Of a DNA stretch of 64,000 bases, positions 1-15,194 are shown piece after piece. Under the pieces are notes generated by a model. It saw nothing but the letters and a program-made list of their open reading frames with translations, searched no databases and was not told the DNA's origin. The stretch comes from Eonycteris spelaea (taxonomy: Eukaryota > Chordata > Mammalia > Chiroptera > Pteropodidae), in contig PUFA01000070.1 in the NCBI GenBank assembly GCA_003508835.1, positions 9,189,001 to 9,253,000 of the forward strand, given 5' to 3'. Numbering within the stretch: position 1 is the first letter of the stretch; every line of letters starts with the position of its first letter. The translations under genes and the position numbers were made by a program.

Positions 1-143
1 GTTTAGTTCTAGGCTCAAGGACCTATGACAAAATGCCCCTGTACCAAAAATGACTGTAAAACTGGAGAAGCATGGGAAGAGTAAGGGCCTGAAGTTTTTC
101 TGTGTTATAATGTAAGAAGGAGCTTTAAAACAAAGAAGTATGG

Positions 144-351
144 TCTATGGCCATGCTACCCTGAACAAGCCGGATCCCATCTGATCCCGGAAGCTAAGCA
201 GGGTTAGGCCTGGTTAGTACTTGATGGGAGACCACCTAGGAAGACCAGGTGCTGTAGATGTAAAAATTAAAAAATAAGGGATTGTAAGCTGACAAGGTCT
301 TTGCAATCTGTGAGGTCAACCAAGGGTTGCCTCGCCTAGAAAAGAAAAAAG
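144..351 (+). mobile_element. 5S rRNA-derived SINE
   Basis: Bases from about 143 to 260 follow 5S rRNA almost end to end: the GTCTATGGCCATGC start, the internal promoter core GGAAGCTAAGCAGGGT, CCTGGTTAGTACTT, and the GGTGCTGTAG end. A roughly 90-base non-5S tail with A-rich stretches follows. The element is flanked by near-identical 9-base repeats (GAAGTATGG at 135-143, AAAGTATGG at 352-360), as expected for L1-driven retroposition, so it is a SINE and not a 5S gene. 5S-derived SINEs are rare in mammals; from memory they are the MEG-R families of fruit bats, and the long tail would suit the longer subtype. Subfamily is not certain. Confidence 0.8.
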
Positions 352-360
352 AAAGTATGG

Positions 361-3152
<2,792 letters not shown>

Positions 3153-3559
3153 TTAGTACCCCACTAGAAAGGGAAAAGGGAGACGAAGCCTCAACGCTTG
3201 GAGCCTTCTTCGCAAGCTCGACTACCCAAGGTCTACCTACCACACTTGGCTGGGATCAGACAGACTCAAACCCTCTAACTCTTGTAAAAGGTTAGAAACG
3301 AACTTCCCAGGGGCCTCTAACTTTAAGATCAGAATTTTAGGGTCTCTGGGTAGGCTGCTTCTGGACTAGAAGGCCCCCTCCCGGGATGCTTTTTCAGTCT
3401 CAAGCCCCAAGGTGGGGGAGCCGACGGTGACGTGGGTAGGGAATTCGGTGCAGAGCCAGGGAATGGAATCTTACTCTCCTAACCTTCCCGAACCCTCATC
3501 TGGACAACCCGGGGATCGGTCGTTCCCCTCCCCCACGCATAGCCCCCACCCACCCAGGC

Positions 3560-3790
3560 AGACGGCTGGACAGTGTATGCTGCTGAGCCGCCCGCAGGGG
3601 GAGCCACAGGCCCCGCTGCTGCCGGATGCCGCTTAATGGAACGCGGGAGTGCAGATATTCCCGGAAGTTTCCCTCTGGCCTCCTCTGGCCAATCAGCGCC
3701 GCCCTGGCGCGCTTGCCATGGCCCCCGCCCAGCCAATCGGAACCCGAGAATCACGCGCCGCGAAGGGGGCGTACCATTTATTAAAGGAGC
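3560..3790 (-). promoter_or_regulatory. NABP2: Probable NABP2 promoter, CCAAT boxes and ETS site
   Basis: A GC-rich stretch about 450 bases upstream of the NABP2 first coding exon. It holds two CCAAT boxes (3689-3693 and 3733-3737), a CCGGAAG ETS-type core at about 3661, and CpG-dense sequence (GCGCCGCCCTGGCGCGC), with no clear TATA box. The layout fits a housekeeping promoter for the non-coding first exon of NABP2. The exact start cannot be read from sequence, and RNF41 transcripts could also begin nearby. Confidence 0.55.
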
Positions 3791-3894
3791 CTGGGAGATG
3801 CTGGGTTCCGCAATGAGAAAGATAGACCACTAGGGGCACTTCGGGTTCCAATGTTCCTTTACTAGATGGAGAGAATACACTTAGGATCTAACAT

Positions 3895-4065
3895 TTTCTC
3901 TCCTAGACGTGACACAGTGGAGAAAGGACCAAGGGTTTTGGAACCTGGCGGACAAAACTTTGAAACCTGGCTCAGTGCTTCACTTCTTTTTCCGACAATT
4001 CTTAATTGTGATTTTGCAGACGAGCAAACAGAAGTTATATAAAAAGCAGTGCCTAGCACACAAAA
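3895..4065 (+). repeat. MIR-like SINE fragment
   Basis: Decayed sequence with the MIR order: a GTTTTGGAACCTGGCGGACA-like 5' part, TTTGAAACCTGGCTCAGTG, and a 3' part with AGCAGTGCCTAGCACAC. Heavily diverged, so the call is tentative. Confidence 0.4.
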
Positions 4066-5119
4066 GGCGCTTTCCTCCTTTTCTCCCACTGCTCTAACCC
4101 TCATCTTTATTCCTATTTGGGATCCTCCATCTCTAATGTACTACCTAGTTTGGGCAGGGTCTCTAGAAAAAGTGGCATTCACACCGCAGACAACAGACTC
4201 ACCCCTTGGAAGAAATGAGATCGAGGCAGAGAGTATTTGCATTAGTCCCTCTCACAGTTCGAAAGGCACCTGTTCCTAATGCACTTATCTCATTAGATCT
4301 CAGGGTCGGTCCCCCAAAATGACTGAAAAGAGGCGGCCCAAACCTTTAGTTCCCTTTGAGACTTGTAAGGTAGCTCAGTAATGTGTATAAACCAATTACA
4401 TATAAACAAATGTGCATTATTTTGGCTTGGCGAATATCCATAACAAATACTATTTGATATCAGATTAGTCTAAGAGGCCATGTAATTGTAGTGCCTTCTC
4501 TTGCTTAATTAATCCCTTACCCTATTCTACAGCGCGCTTTAGGCTCCACCTTGATTTTCCTCAGCTCAGGTTCTCTCCCGCCCACACCTCCAACCACGGT
4601 GTTGTATCCTAAGGAAAGCAAACCACGACCCACGAATAGGGACATTTTATCTCCCTTCTCTCCCCTCAGGTGTTTCAGAGAACTCTACGAGTGTTCAGAG
4701 AGCCAACGAAGATAAAGTAGGAAGTCAGTAAGTCAGCTAAGAGAGAGTCCGGCAACCCTTTGGACACGCTAGATCAAAGCTTTGCGGTCAGACACTCCCC
4801 TACTCCGTCTCCCCCAGCCCCGCGTGGTCGCCTTGTTGTATTAACTCCCATGACTGTGAGTCATAGGGCCGGGAAGCTCCGGGATGCTAAGACTCTGGAA
4901 ACGAGAGAGGGGCTCGGCAGATGGCAGGTCACACTGCAGGCCAGCCAACGCGAGACCATCTCGCACCACTCCGCATTAGCCTTAAGACAAGGGACACGTG
5001 CACCACTCCAAAGCTAAGTCTCGCCCTACAGAGGATTCAGCCTCCGGATCAGGCACTGACGTTCCTGTTGGGAAGAACATAGAGTTCTCCCTCACAAATG
5101 GCTATATAGTCTTCGTTGG

Positions 5120-5465
5120 GACCATAAAGACTTCCGGTCTAGAGCGGAGGCCTGGCTAGCCTTCCGCCCTCCTCGTTGGCGGCTCTTAGCTTCTAGTCTA
5201 GGTGGGAATTAAAACAAAGAGGCGGGGCTTAGTGACGAGCTTCCGCCTGGTTGCGTAGCAGCAGTGGGCGGGGAAAAGGGCTGTCTAACACGGCGACGAG
5301 TGGTCGGAATCTTCCTTCTTCTCCTTCCCTTCCCTTTCCCCTCCCAGGAAAGGCTGGGACACGGCACCGGGACTGTTCCGTGGCCGCTGCGGCTTCAGCT
5401 CCAGCCGCGCTGGGGTACGGAGAGTTCAGGCCGCTTCCAGGGCGGTGCGTACTGCGCCTGCGCGG
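5120..5465 (+). promoter_or_regulatory. RNF41: CpG-rich promoter / first exon region of RNF41
   Basis: A TATA-less GC-rich region with an ETS-type ACTTCCGG (about 5130), GC boxes at 5221-5227 and 5266-5273, and an NRF1-like palindrome TGCGCCTGCGCG at 5453-5464. A possible splice donor, GGCG/GTGCGT, lies near 5444. It sits upstream of the long RNF41 first intron and head to head with NABP2. In human the two genes start very close together (from memory), so this may be a shared bidirectional promoter, with 3.56-3.79 kb a second NABP2 start. Exon 1 borders are not resolved. Confidence 0.55.
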
Positions 5466-6489
5466 GCTTCCACCAAAAAGAGGGTGTGGGGAGGGAGGAG
5501 GCGATGCCCCAGGGGGATTGGGGTGGGGGTTCGAGATTTTGGAGGTCAAGATTAAGGATGGAAGTAAAGATGAAAAATGGAGGAAGGGAGCAGCAATAAG
5601 GAGGACTTGGGAGGTGAGAAAGGGGCGATGGAGGGTGGGTTATTGGGGCGGTCCACTGGAGTAGGGAAGCCTTAAAAAATGCTGGACGGGGCCTGGCTTG
5701 TCTGGAGGACAGGGAGGAGGGGACATGGGGGGACAACGTGGTGTTTAAATGGGCAATGATTGACGGGCTGGGAGGAGAAGAAGGGAACATTCTGAGGACC
5801 ATACTCCGCAGGGGCGGCGGTGAACCTGAACCCCCGGCCTCCAAGCGCCATAGCTTGGCTCCTCTTCCATGCCTTGTCTTTGGCAGCCTTGTCTTGCTCT
5901 TCCATTCCTTCCCCCTTCTCCCCCTCCCACCCCTCCATGAAGGAATCTCACATTCCTTACATCCCTGCCCTGGGTTTGCGGCCAAGCCCACTTTGCAGAG
6001 TTCACATACTAGAAAGCTTTCCCCAACGCCAGAGGTGGGAGAAATTGAGGAGCAGGAGGAGAGAGGGCTGAAGAAGGAACAGAAAAGCTAAGAGGGATAA
6101 GGGTGTTTTGCCTGAGGGACTGATATCTTCTCCATTCAGAAACCGACTTCACTCTTAATAGCCACTCACTGTTCTTGGGAACTGGGCTGTGATAGTGACA
6201 GTCTAATCCTTTCCTATACAGGTGGTTTTAGAGTCTGACAATAGGGCAAGAGCTGTTAGTGTTGCTGGCTGAAGTTTTCTCCCAAAGAGGAATGGGGTAG
6301 AATAGTGGTAGGGAATCTGAGTGATGCAATAATGTTACTACCCAGTCTGTCCAGCTGACTTTGTGGCTGGGCCTAGTTCCCAGTAATTGAAAAGAAGGAA
6401 CAAGGTTCTTTCAAGCATTTCCTCACTGGCCCTCAGTACTCTAAATTTATTTTGTTTTCTATCACTACAAATACCTTACCTGAGAATCC

Positions 6490-6670
6490 CAGTATTCAGT
6501 ATGCTTTCACATTTCTTATGTCATTTGACTTTTCAGGACAGTATATAAGGTAGATAAGACAGGTGTCATTCTCCTTACTTGACAAATGAAGAAATGAGAA
6601 ACTACCTGTCTTGCTAAAAGTCATAACTAGGCAAAGCTGGGACTAGAACCCAAGTCTCCTGACTCCTGGT
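6490..6670 (-). repeat. MIR-type SINE fragment
   Basis: The reverse-strand MIR signature is visible: a GACAAATGAAGAAATGAGAA stretch, a short AACTAGGCAAAGCTGGGA segment and AGAACCCAAGTCTCCTGACT. Diverged and truncated. Confidence 0.5.
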
Positions 6671-7670
6671 CCTCTCACTTGAAAAATCCTGTTTTGTTCT
6701 GGCCAGGGAATCATTGAGATAGAATTGATTTTCCCAGCATGAGCAACTATTTGCTTTCTGAGTCTGGAACTTGTTACTGGAAGAAGACAGAGCAGAGCAA
6801 CAGCACTGGTTCCTGGTAGCATTTCTTGAGTATAGGGGGCATATGCCACGCTGTTGGGAAATAGGGTTTTGTCAAAATTCAGGAAGCATTATATCCTCTG
6901 TATTATAGATGGGGGAGAAACATTTCAGCTTACCCTTGCCCCGCTCCCACCACAGGGAAGAGAAAATATTTCTAACATTGCACCTTTATCTCTGATTAGT
7001 CCAGAAATATCACACTAAATGTGTTGTGGCCGATGAGCATAGGAAACTAATGAGTATGTGTACCATACTCAGAAGATGAAATGGTCCCTGTTTTATGTAT
7101 AAAAATCATTATCCTATTCCTTCCTAGCACAGCCCTTAATCTATTGATAGACATGTGGTGGTGAGGAAAGGAATTAGAATGGTTGCTGTTCTTCTGCGTA
7201 GTATCTGAAGTCTTGTCTCCCTCTACTTGGTTCCATCCTTTTAATAATGAGAGTCTGGTCGGCCTACATCCAGTCTTCCCAGGTGCCCATTCTGGAACAA
7301 TTTTCTGATTCATTGCCTCTTAATTTTTTTAAAAAAGCCTGATCCTCTCAGGAATATTTCTTCACTTAGGAAGTTGAATTGCACCTGTACCAACATTCTC
7401 ATGAAATAGTATTTTCCAACTATAGGACCAGAATTTCTTTTTACATGAAATAATTTATGTGAAAGCACTTTGGAAACATGAAAGCATCCTATTGTGCACA
7501 TACGGTATCATGGATCTAGGCATTTTATAACCATAGTTTTAGAATCATTGACATTACGGGTAGTTGTGTACACAGAATAACTAATCTTTGTCTACTTCAA
7601 ACAGCTCCCCGTCTCTACCTTTCTTCATGTCCCTTTCTCTCCCCCTTTCAGCTGTATTTGAATCTCCTAC

Positions 7671-7894
7671 CAGCAGTCCCCAATCTTTTTGGCACCAGAG
7701 ACCGGTGCTCCTATGAGAATCTAATGCCTGATGATCTGAGGTGGAGCTGAAGCGGTGATGCTAGCACTGGGGAGCGGCTGCAAATACAGATGAAGCTTTG
7801 CTCACTCGCCCACAGCTCACCTCCTGTGCAGCCCGGTTCCTAACAGGTCACAGGGACCAGTACTGGTCCACAGCCCGGGGGTTGGGGACCCCTG
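7671..7894. mobile_element. Non-autonomous hAT (Charlie-type) DNA transposon
   Basis: Matching imperfect terminal inverted repeats: the left end starts CAGCAGTCCCCAATC and the right end reads GGTTGGGGACCCCTG. The 224-base body carries GGCACCAGAGACCGG, TGAGAATCTAATGCCTGATG and an inner palindrome GGACCAGTACTGGTCC near the right end, typical of small hAT elements of mammals. No transposase ORF. Flanking 8-base target duplications are no longer identical (TCTCCTAC versus GCTTAGAC), consistent with age. I recognise the family by its ends but do not give a Repbase name with confidence. Confidence 0.75.
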
Positions 7895-9059
7895 GCTTAG
7901 ACCATGCGTGTAATTCCTCGGCCAGTGATCTTGGTCCTTAGAGGGGAATCTTGTATGCTTAGCACAGAAACCTGTAGTCATTAATGTAATGGTCTCATCT
8001 TCCCTAACCAACTGCCAGATCTGAGTCTGTCCAGTTTCATTGCCAAGTGGAGGTAATTCCCTTGACTCACCTTTTTCTTCCTTGTTCCTATTAATAGAGT
8101 GCTTCTGATTGTGACATCACATTCATCCCCCTGGCGATGGAGTTTGTCACTAGGAAGGAAGATTCAGTTGAAGAATAGCCAACAAGATGGGTTACTGGGA
8201 GCGTCTCCTGAGTGGCACTGGTTGGAGGCATCAGGGGGTTGGAGCCTTGTGAACAGGGAACCTGCCCCCCAACACTTGGAAGGTAAAGAGCCTTGATTTG
8301 GAATCCTACTCCAGGCTTCAACCCTCTTCTCTGCCAATCTGGGTTCCTTCTGCTTTTAAAAACTTAATTCTTAAAACTCTTTTCTGCAGAAAGCTTTCCA
8401 TGATTAACCCACATCAATCTGTTCTTCATATATTTATGTTTTACATTAGTTACTAACTTTTACTTGGTAAATTGCTTGGTAAATTTCATGTCTTTTTATG
8501 TGTTTTATATGCTTTATACTCACTGGGCTCAAGCCTACACTTTAGTTTGAGGACAGGATTGTGTTTTCCGTTTCTTTTACATGTCTCTCCTGGCAAAGGG
8601 GCTGGGTGTATAGGATGAAGATGAGATTTAGGTTAATCATACAAATAGTGCTTGGTGACCAAGTGGGAGGTCCCTGCTGGCCTTTGAGCCCTAGTAGGCT
8701 TCCTTTTAGGTGTTAGATGAATTCTTGAAGAATTTTATGCCCTCTGGATCCTTTCGAAAGTGAATCCATTAAAAAGTACTAAGGAAGCCTAATTTTATAA
8801 TCCCCTATAGTAAATCCAGTATGGATCACAGCATTCTGGAATTGAACAGAACCTTAGAGGCGAAGTAGCCCACCCCCTCATCTCACAGGTAAGGAAACTG
8901 AGTTCTTAAGAACTCAGTTCTCTAAGCGGAGATGTGACTTCAGTCTAAGGATTCTGCTGCTTAAATAGAAAAGACAACTTTCTTTCACTTAAAAAATCAA
9001 GAGAGTTGCCTGTGGAAAGCAAAGACAGTGTTAAAGCCAGAACACCTTTTATAACATAG

Positions 9060-9260
9060 TTTTATATGCTGAATCTTAGAATCATGGAACTTGTAGAGCA
9101 CCTTAGAGCTTATGTATTCCAGGATTCTTCATTTCATGTGGTCTAAGGGAACTGAGGCCCAGAGAGGTTAAGTAACTTGCCTAAGTCACACATTTGGTCA
9201 GTAATGGAGCTAGAACTGGAACTCAGGTTTCTGGATTTTTGACTCAGTTTTCTTTTTCTC
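9060..9260 (-). repeat. MIR-like ancient repeat
   Basis: Contains GGGAACTGAGGCCCAGAGAG, GTTAAGTAACTTGCCTAAGT and CACACATTTGGTCAGTAATG, the reverse-strand MIR core, preceded by AGAATCATGGAACTTGTAGA. A second decayed copy of the same kind is around 8840-8930. Confidence 0.55.
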
Positions 9261-11087
9261 CAGACCTATTCCTTCATTGTGAGACAGGGAGATGATGAAA
9301 TGATTTAGGGATAACTGTAAGACCCTTCACCAGCTAATTTCTTCACTAGGTTGAAGTTCCTAAGAGTCACCTGTTTCCTCACACTTGGACGAGTTATGGG
9401 ACCTTTTCCCTTTGTGTCTGGTGGTTTGAAGTAATTGGGGCTGGAGATGCCTCAGCCCTCTGCACGTCTGTTGTATTCAGGGCAGAGAGAAGAATTAGAA
9501 GGGAGACTATAGCACATATACCTGGCTTTTACAGACTTTATGCTTTTGCCAAGAATTGGTGACAGCATGTCCAGTTACCCTAAAATACAAATTATGAGTT
9601 GGAGTGGCTTCTCTAATGTTTCTATTTGAGTATGTGAAAGTGCACGTGAATGTACATGGTTTGCACATCTGTGCATGGGTTCAGAAAACCCCATATGGAA
9701 AGATAAATATTTGGGTTCCTTTAGGAACAATGTTTTGAATTCCTAGCCCTCTCTAAGGCTAGACCAGAGAAAACAACTAGCAGTATGTTAGAAGTGTATA
9801 AGAAGGGGTCTGATGAAGCTCTTGCATTTTTATAATAATGCTGACCAGGAATAGAAAGAGAGACCCCAATGTAACAGTGAGGAAGGAAAGAAACATAAAA
9901 CCTGGTTTGGTTCTGACCTGCAGATTAGCAGGTGAGGAATGCACTTTTCAGTTTGAGTTCAGGATGTTCAGATCAGGGAGGCTGGCAGAATGCCTATAAG
10001 CTTGAAGAGACACCTCATTGCTACTTTAATTCAGCTCCCCAGTGTGAGTAAAACCTTCCAAGGCCATTTCCTATTTCACAGCTCAAGAAGAATATCAAGG
10101 AAACTGTGCTTCTGATGGCTGTAGTCACTGGCTGTAACTCTTGAGGTCCCTGTGCTTTCAATTTTATTAAGGCTTCTGCCCCATGGCAGTGAGCAGTGAA
10201 TCCTTGTGAGGCATTCCCCTTGGGATGATATCTTGCCCTTGTGATAGCCCCATGATAATGTTGGGAGTCCCAGAGAGAGTCCCAGAGAGTAAAGATATAG
10301 TCAAGGAGTCTAGCCTATCAGTTTGACTATCTGCCTGGAGGCAGGACAAGGTAGCGCAAGGAGCTGGCTTCCAAGGTATAGAACTATTTCAACTTTTGTT
10401 TCTCATAAATGACAAATAGGGAATACCCTAATCAGATGCGAAATCTAAATTTCCCCATAATTCTTGGGGCCTGCACCCCTGAAAGAATGCGTTTTTAGGA
10501 TGGTAGATAAAACAGGCACTCTCTAAGCAGGTAAAGGTTGGGGGTGGGGTTAATTTGGAAAGAACAATGCCCAGCATCTCTGCAGTTTTGTAAACCCTGA
10601 CTTTATGGTGGGAACCTTACAGTTCCTAACCATGGCTGGTGGTTGCACACATCCTCTGGCTATCTCTGCACCAACTGAGGCAAGTTCTCTGCTATTTGTT
10701 TTGGGGATATGGAATCTCCTGAGACACAATTAGTTAAGTTTTCAGAATTTGTATTCCTCCTTAATGACATTATTGTTAGCACTGATTTAAAATGAAAGTG
10801 CAGCGAAGCATAGTACAAACTCTAGGCCAGTTTTCTACATTGCTCATGGCAACAGGGAAAAAAGGATAATCTTTTAATTTTGCTCCTTGCTCTAAAGATA
10901 ACTTTTTTTAAAATTAAATCTTGCAGAAATATATAACCTAGATCAACAGAATGACAGTATCTAGATTTTGAAAATGTGTACACTGCATATATTACTTATT
11001 ACTTTTTTAATTGTTTTATAAAAATGAGACCATACTATACCTAATGTTCTTGCAATTTGTATTTTTCAGTTTGTGAGGTATTTAACC

Positions 11088-11350
11088 ACATTGGTTAAAA
11101 GCTTAGGTTCTGAAGCCACTCTGCCTGGGTTTAAATCTGGCTGAACCACTTGTTACCTGTATGATTTTGGATAAATTTATTAACTTCTGCGCATCTCTTA
11201 CTCACCTGGAAATTACGGATAATGACAGTTTCCACATCATAGAGTAATGCATAGAGTTGTTGTAAGAATTAGATGAGTTAATATACAAGAAATGCTTAGA
11301 ATAGTGCCTAGCGTATAATAGTGCTCAATAAAAGTTGACTTCATTATTAT
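11088..11350 (+). repeat. MIR SINE, near full length
   Basis: Reads through the MIR order on the plus strand: TTGGTTAAAAGCTTAGGTTC, TCTGCCTGGGTTTAAATC, ACTTGTTACCTGTATGATTT, TTAGATGAGTTAATATA, TAGAATAGTGCCTAGCG and GTGCTCAATAAAAGTT. Confidence 0.75.
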
Positions 11351-14034
11351 TTAATTGTGTAAGTAAAACATGATTATTGTAGAAAAAGTAGAAAAAACAA
11401 TAAAGCAAAACTTGAGTGAAAAGTGTTAAAAGTCTATACCTAGAGACAGCTTTTCTGATACATATCCTTCTAGATGCTCTCCAATATAAATGTGTACATA
11501 CATAAATATAAATATACTTTTTAACAAAAATGGCACTATAGCATATATAACATGCATAAATGTTATTTTATTATGTAAATAAATAAATATATTAAAATTT
11601 AAACAAATTATTAATAAAGAAATAGATCTAAGTCATACTAATGCTATATGGTGTCCCATTTTATGACTGTAAGGAATTCTACTGGATATTTGTGGTACTA
11701 CTGATGTTGTTGTTGTTATAAACAATGCTTAGATAAAACAACTTGGTATATTGTTTTTACACCCTTGTGTAATTATTGCCTTAGGCTAAGTTCCTGGAAG
11801 TGGGAGTGCTAGGTCAAAGGGTATATACTTTTTGGGGACAGTTCCTGTTTTTTTGTTGTGATTCAGTTCAATCAGTTTTTTCTTGCAAGAGTACATTTTT
11901 TCCAGACCTTGTTATAGTATGCGACGTGTAATTTATGATACATTAAGGGAATATTTTGGACATGTTTTTTGTTTTAACCTTAATACTTTCTTTCATAATT
12001 TAGGATAATTACAGATATATTTCTTTATTGGAATAGTGAATACACACACATGGAAAATCTTTTTTAAAGGCACAAAGGGATAATTAAGGAAATTAAAATT
12101 TTTCTCCTATCTCTTTTCCTTCACTACTCCCTCCTCAACAGCAACCACTACTGGCAATTTCGTCTGTGTTCTTACGGAGAGTTCCACGTATGTGTAAGCA
12201 TGTACACATACATATTGTTTTTTGTACTTGTTGTGGCATACTTTATATATACTATTCTGTACCTTAGTTTGTATTTTCTTAACAGATTGTCTTAATCTTG
12301 ACAATCTTTTCATACCTGATACATTTTAAAAGCAGCAATGATTTTTTTTTTCTTGTGATTAATTTTATAGCTATTGTAGAGAAACCAAATTACAATTGTT
12401 TATTTAATTAAGGTAGGTATTGTAGTTAGCAGTTCAATAGATGAATTATAGATATTTGGGGATTTTTTTTGCTTTCATGCAGAAGCTATCTGAGATAGTT
12501 TTCCTTCTTGACTTTTTCTCTTGCCCCTGCCCCTTCCTTTTAGCCCTGTCTGTTTGTTTGGACTAGGAGAGTGACAGTAGCTGTCATTTAGAACAGAACT
12601 AACCAGTCTTAGGTTGCTTTAATTGAAATAGAGAAGAAAGGTGCTAATGGTCCCATTCTGTCTGTATTAGTCCACATGTGGAGCTCTAGGTACCCTGTTT
12701 TAGAGGGACATAGGCATTCTAGAATGCTACGAGAGAAGTGAGTCTGGGCTCTCATCTGTGCTCTTGCACCCTATCTTGACCTTTACCAGGAGTATCCGAG
12801 CACAGGATGACTAACTGTTGGGATTTTTAAAAACTGATGATGATCTCTTTATGGTGTATTCTAACTCTGAAGGCAAAAATAAGACTGTCTTAATTAGGTC
12901 AATAGAGAAAACTTCCAGGTGTGATCAAATTATCATCTTTTATTCCTGTAGTTCTTAAGTAAAAGCATTCCTGTATGTTTTATTCTCAAGTAATTTCTAA
13001 ATTAAAAAAAATATTTTTCCATATTTGTAGAAGACTAAAGTTAATTATGATTTTAAAAAATATATACTCATTAAAGTATTTGGTAATTAAAAATAGAAGA
13101 AAAACATCCTTAGTCTTATACTCACTGTTAATATTTTGATATTTCCTTCTGGTCACTTTTTATATATGGATTATTTATAAGTATATAAGTTTTTAAACAT
13201 ACCTGTATTCAATTTTGTATCCCACTTTTTTAAACATTATTATATCTCGTTATTGTATATTCTCCATAAGTGTCATTTAAAATATATATAGTATTCCATC
13301 AAATGGGCTTATATTACCATAACCATCTAACTGTACCTCTGTTGTTCATATAAATGAATAAGTGACCATTTGATTTTTTAAAGTTTCCTGGTATGATTTT
13401 TATTTTTATTTATTTCCTAGTGTAATTTTAAAAACCTATCTGGACCTCTTTTTGTACCATTCTTCCTTCCTTCCTGATTTAGAGATGCCCTCTTCCTATT
13501 TAACGTAATTCCAGATCACCTCCTTACCTACTGCTACCTCGGTGACCAAATTCTCTCCTGTGTTTATCTTTCCCTCTTCACCAGTGCTTTCCTCTTGGTA
13601 TATCAACATGCTCAAACTTTTCTCATCATGAAGAAAACACCCCTGACACAACCCACTTCCTTAACCTCCTGTCTTCCTCTAGATAGTTCTTTTCCCTTTC
13701 TTTGAAATCAAGCTTTTGACTAATTATCTTTAGTTCCTGTCTCTGTCCTATCTCCTGTTTACTTTAAACCACTGCAGTCTGGCTTCCACTTCCAATAACC
13801 AGGCCAGAGTGGTTGACTGACAATTTCAGAGGGATTGTTAGTAAACCTGAGGCTCTGAACTTTAAGGCCTTACAGATGGAGTAACAAGTATGTAGAGAAA
13901 TGGTGGGGATGGAGGTCATTGTAATTTGAGCAGTGTCACAGGGTATCATTGTTCCTATTTAAAATGGGTAAAGAAAGATAAGTGGTTCCAAAGGGAGACT
14001 TGTGATTTCTTGTATACATTAGCTTGTGTATTAA

Positions 14035-14460
14035 TCAGAATTTTTATCAGTTGAGATAGAACCGCAGCTCAAACCAGCCTAAACATAATAGAGAATTTAT
14101 TGGTTCATGTAACAGATGTTCGAAAGCTGATTATGGCTTTAGGGATGGCTGAATCCAGGACTTCAAATGATCTCATCCAAAGTTGGTCTTTCAGCTTCAC
14201 TTTCTTCATTATTGGCTTCACTCTATAAGCAGGCTGTCCTCATTAATGGTAGAGATGGTCACAACCACTGTGGGTTGTACATCCAACCGGCTATGCAGCC
14301 TCATGGGAAAGAGCTTCCCTTGGGAGCTCCAGTAGAAGTCCCAGGTATCACTTCACTGTCCTGGGTTGGGTCACATGTCCACTAGGATCCAGGGTATGAT
14401 TCCTAAAGGAAAACTGTGGAAAATAAGATGGAAGGTTGGCAAAATAGTAGATGTCCACTA
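14035..14460 (+). repeat. Ancient interspersed repeat, same family as 61930-62520
   Basis: Begins near AACCGCAGCTCAAACCAGCC with GAGAATTTATTGGTTCATGT and ends near TAGATGTCCACTATATCCTA. This is a widespread mammalian repeat whose family name I cannot state with confidence. A related copy with GATTTATTGGCTTATGTAAC lies at 61930-62520. Confidence 0.55.
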
Positions 14461-14619
14461 TATCCTAGTTGCTGGAAGCTCCCAGTTAAAGGAACATTTA
14501 AATATACCAAACATTTTTACTGATTTGTAAGGAACTGTGTTTGGTGCTATACTGGATGTGGAGCATGACTGCTCTTAAAGAATTTTTAAATCAAGTAGGA
14601 GAAATTAGATGTATATATA

Positions 14620-14850
14620 AATAATGGTTATTATCATGTGTTGAGTGCCTACTGTGTGCCAGCAGGCACTTTGCTAAATGTTTTATATGCATTATCTCTT
14701 TGAGGACAACTCTGTGAAAGTCAGTTCTATTATTTTTTATGCTCACTTGTATCTATTTATAAAAAAACCACTTAGGCTTAGGAAGTTTACATAGCCTTCC
14801 CAAGGTCACACAGCTAATGAGTAGAACTGGGGAGAATCCAGTCAGTTTTG
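14620..14850 (-). repeat. MIR-type SINE
   Basis: Reverse-strand MIR: TTGAGTGCCTACTGTGTGCC, GGCACTTTGCTAAATG, and CCCAAGGTCACACAGCTAAT followed by AGTAGAACTGG. Confidence 0.7.
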
Positions 14851-15194
14851 ACTCGATTCAGTGCTGTACTTTACCTGGCACTTGACCTATCAAGGCCTCT
14901 TTTTATCTTACCCATCCCCCATCCTTTTAAATTCGACAATTTGATTCTAAATTCCTGATAACCATCTGATCGACTCAGCTCATCTTTTCCAGGATATCAT
15001 AGTTGATGTCTGGTTTGTGGATTGGCAGCCCTTGTATCACGTGCCCATCTTTGATCCAGTTAGCCCACCAGTTGGCTGTCCACACAACAGGTTCAGTCAC
15101 TGTTCAGTGACCCAAAGAAGGGGCATGGAAGCCCCACTGCTCTTTGAGTCCTTGCTCTCATGAACCTCCCTCCTTCTTTATTTCCCCTACCACC

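Noticed and set aside
143..260. A genuine 5S rRNA gene
   Set aside because: It has substitutions in the 5S body, a non-5S tail and flanking target-site duplications, with no Pol III T-run directly after the 5S end.
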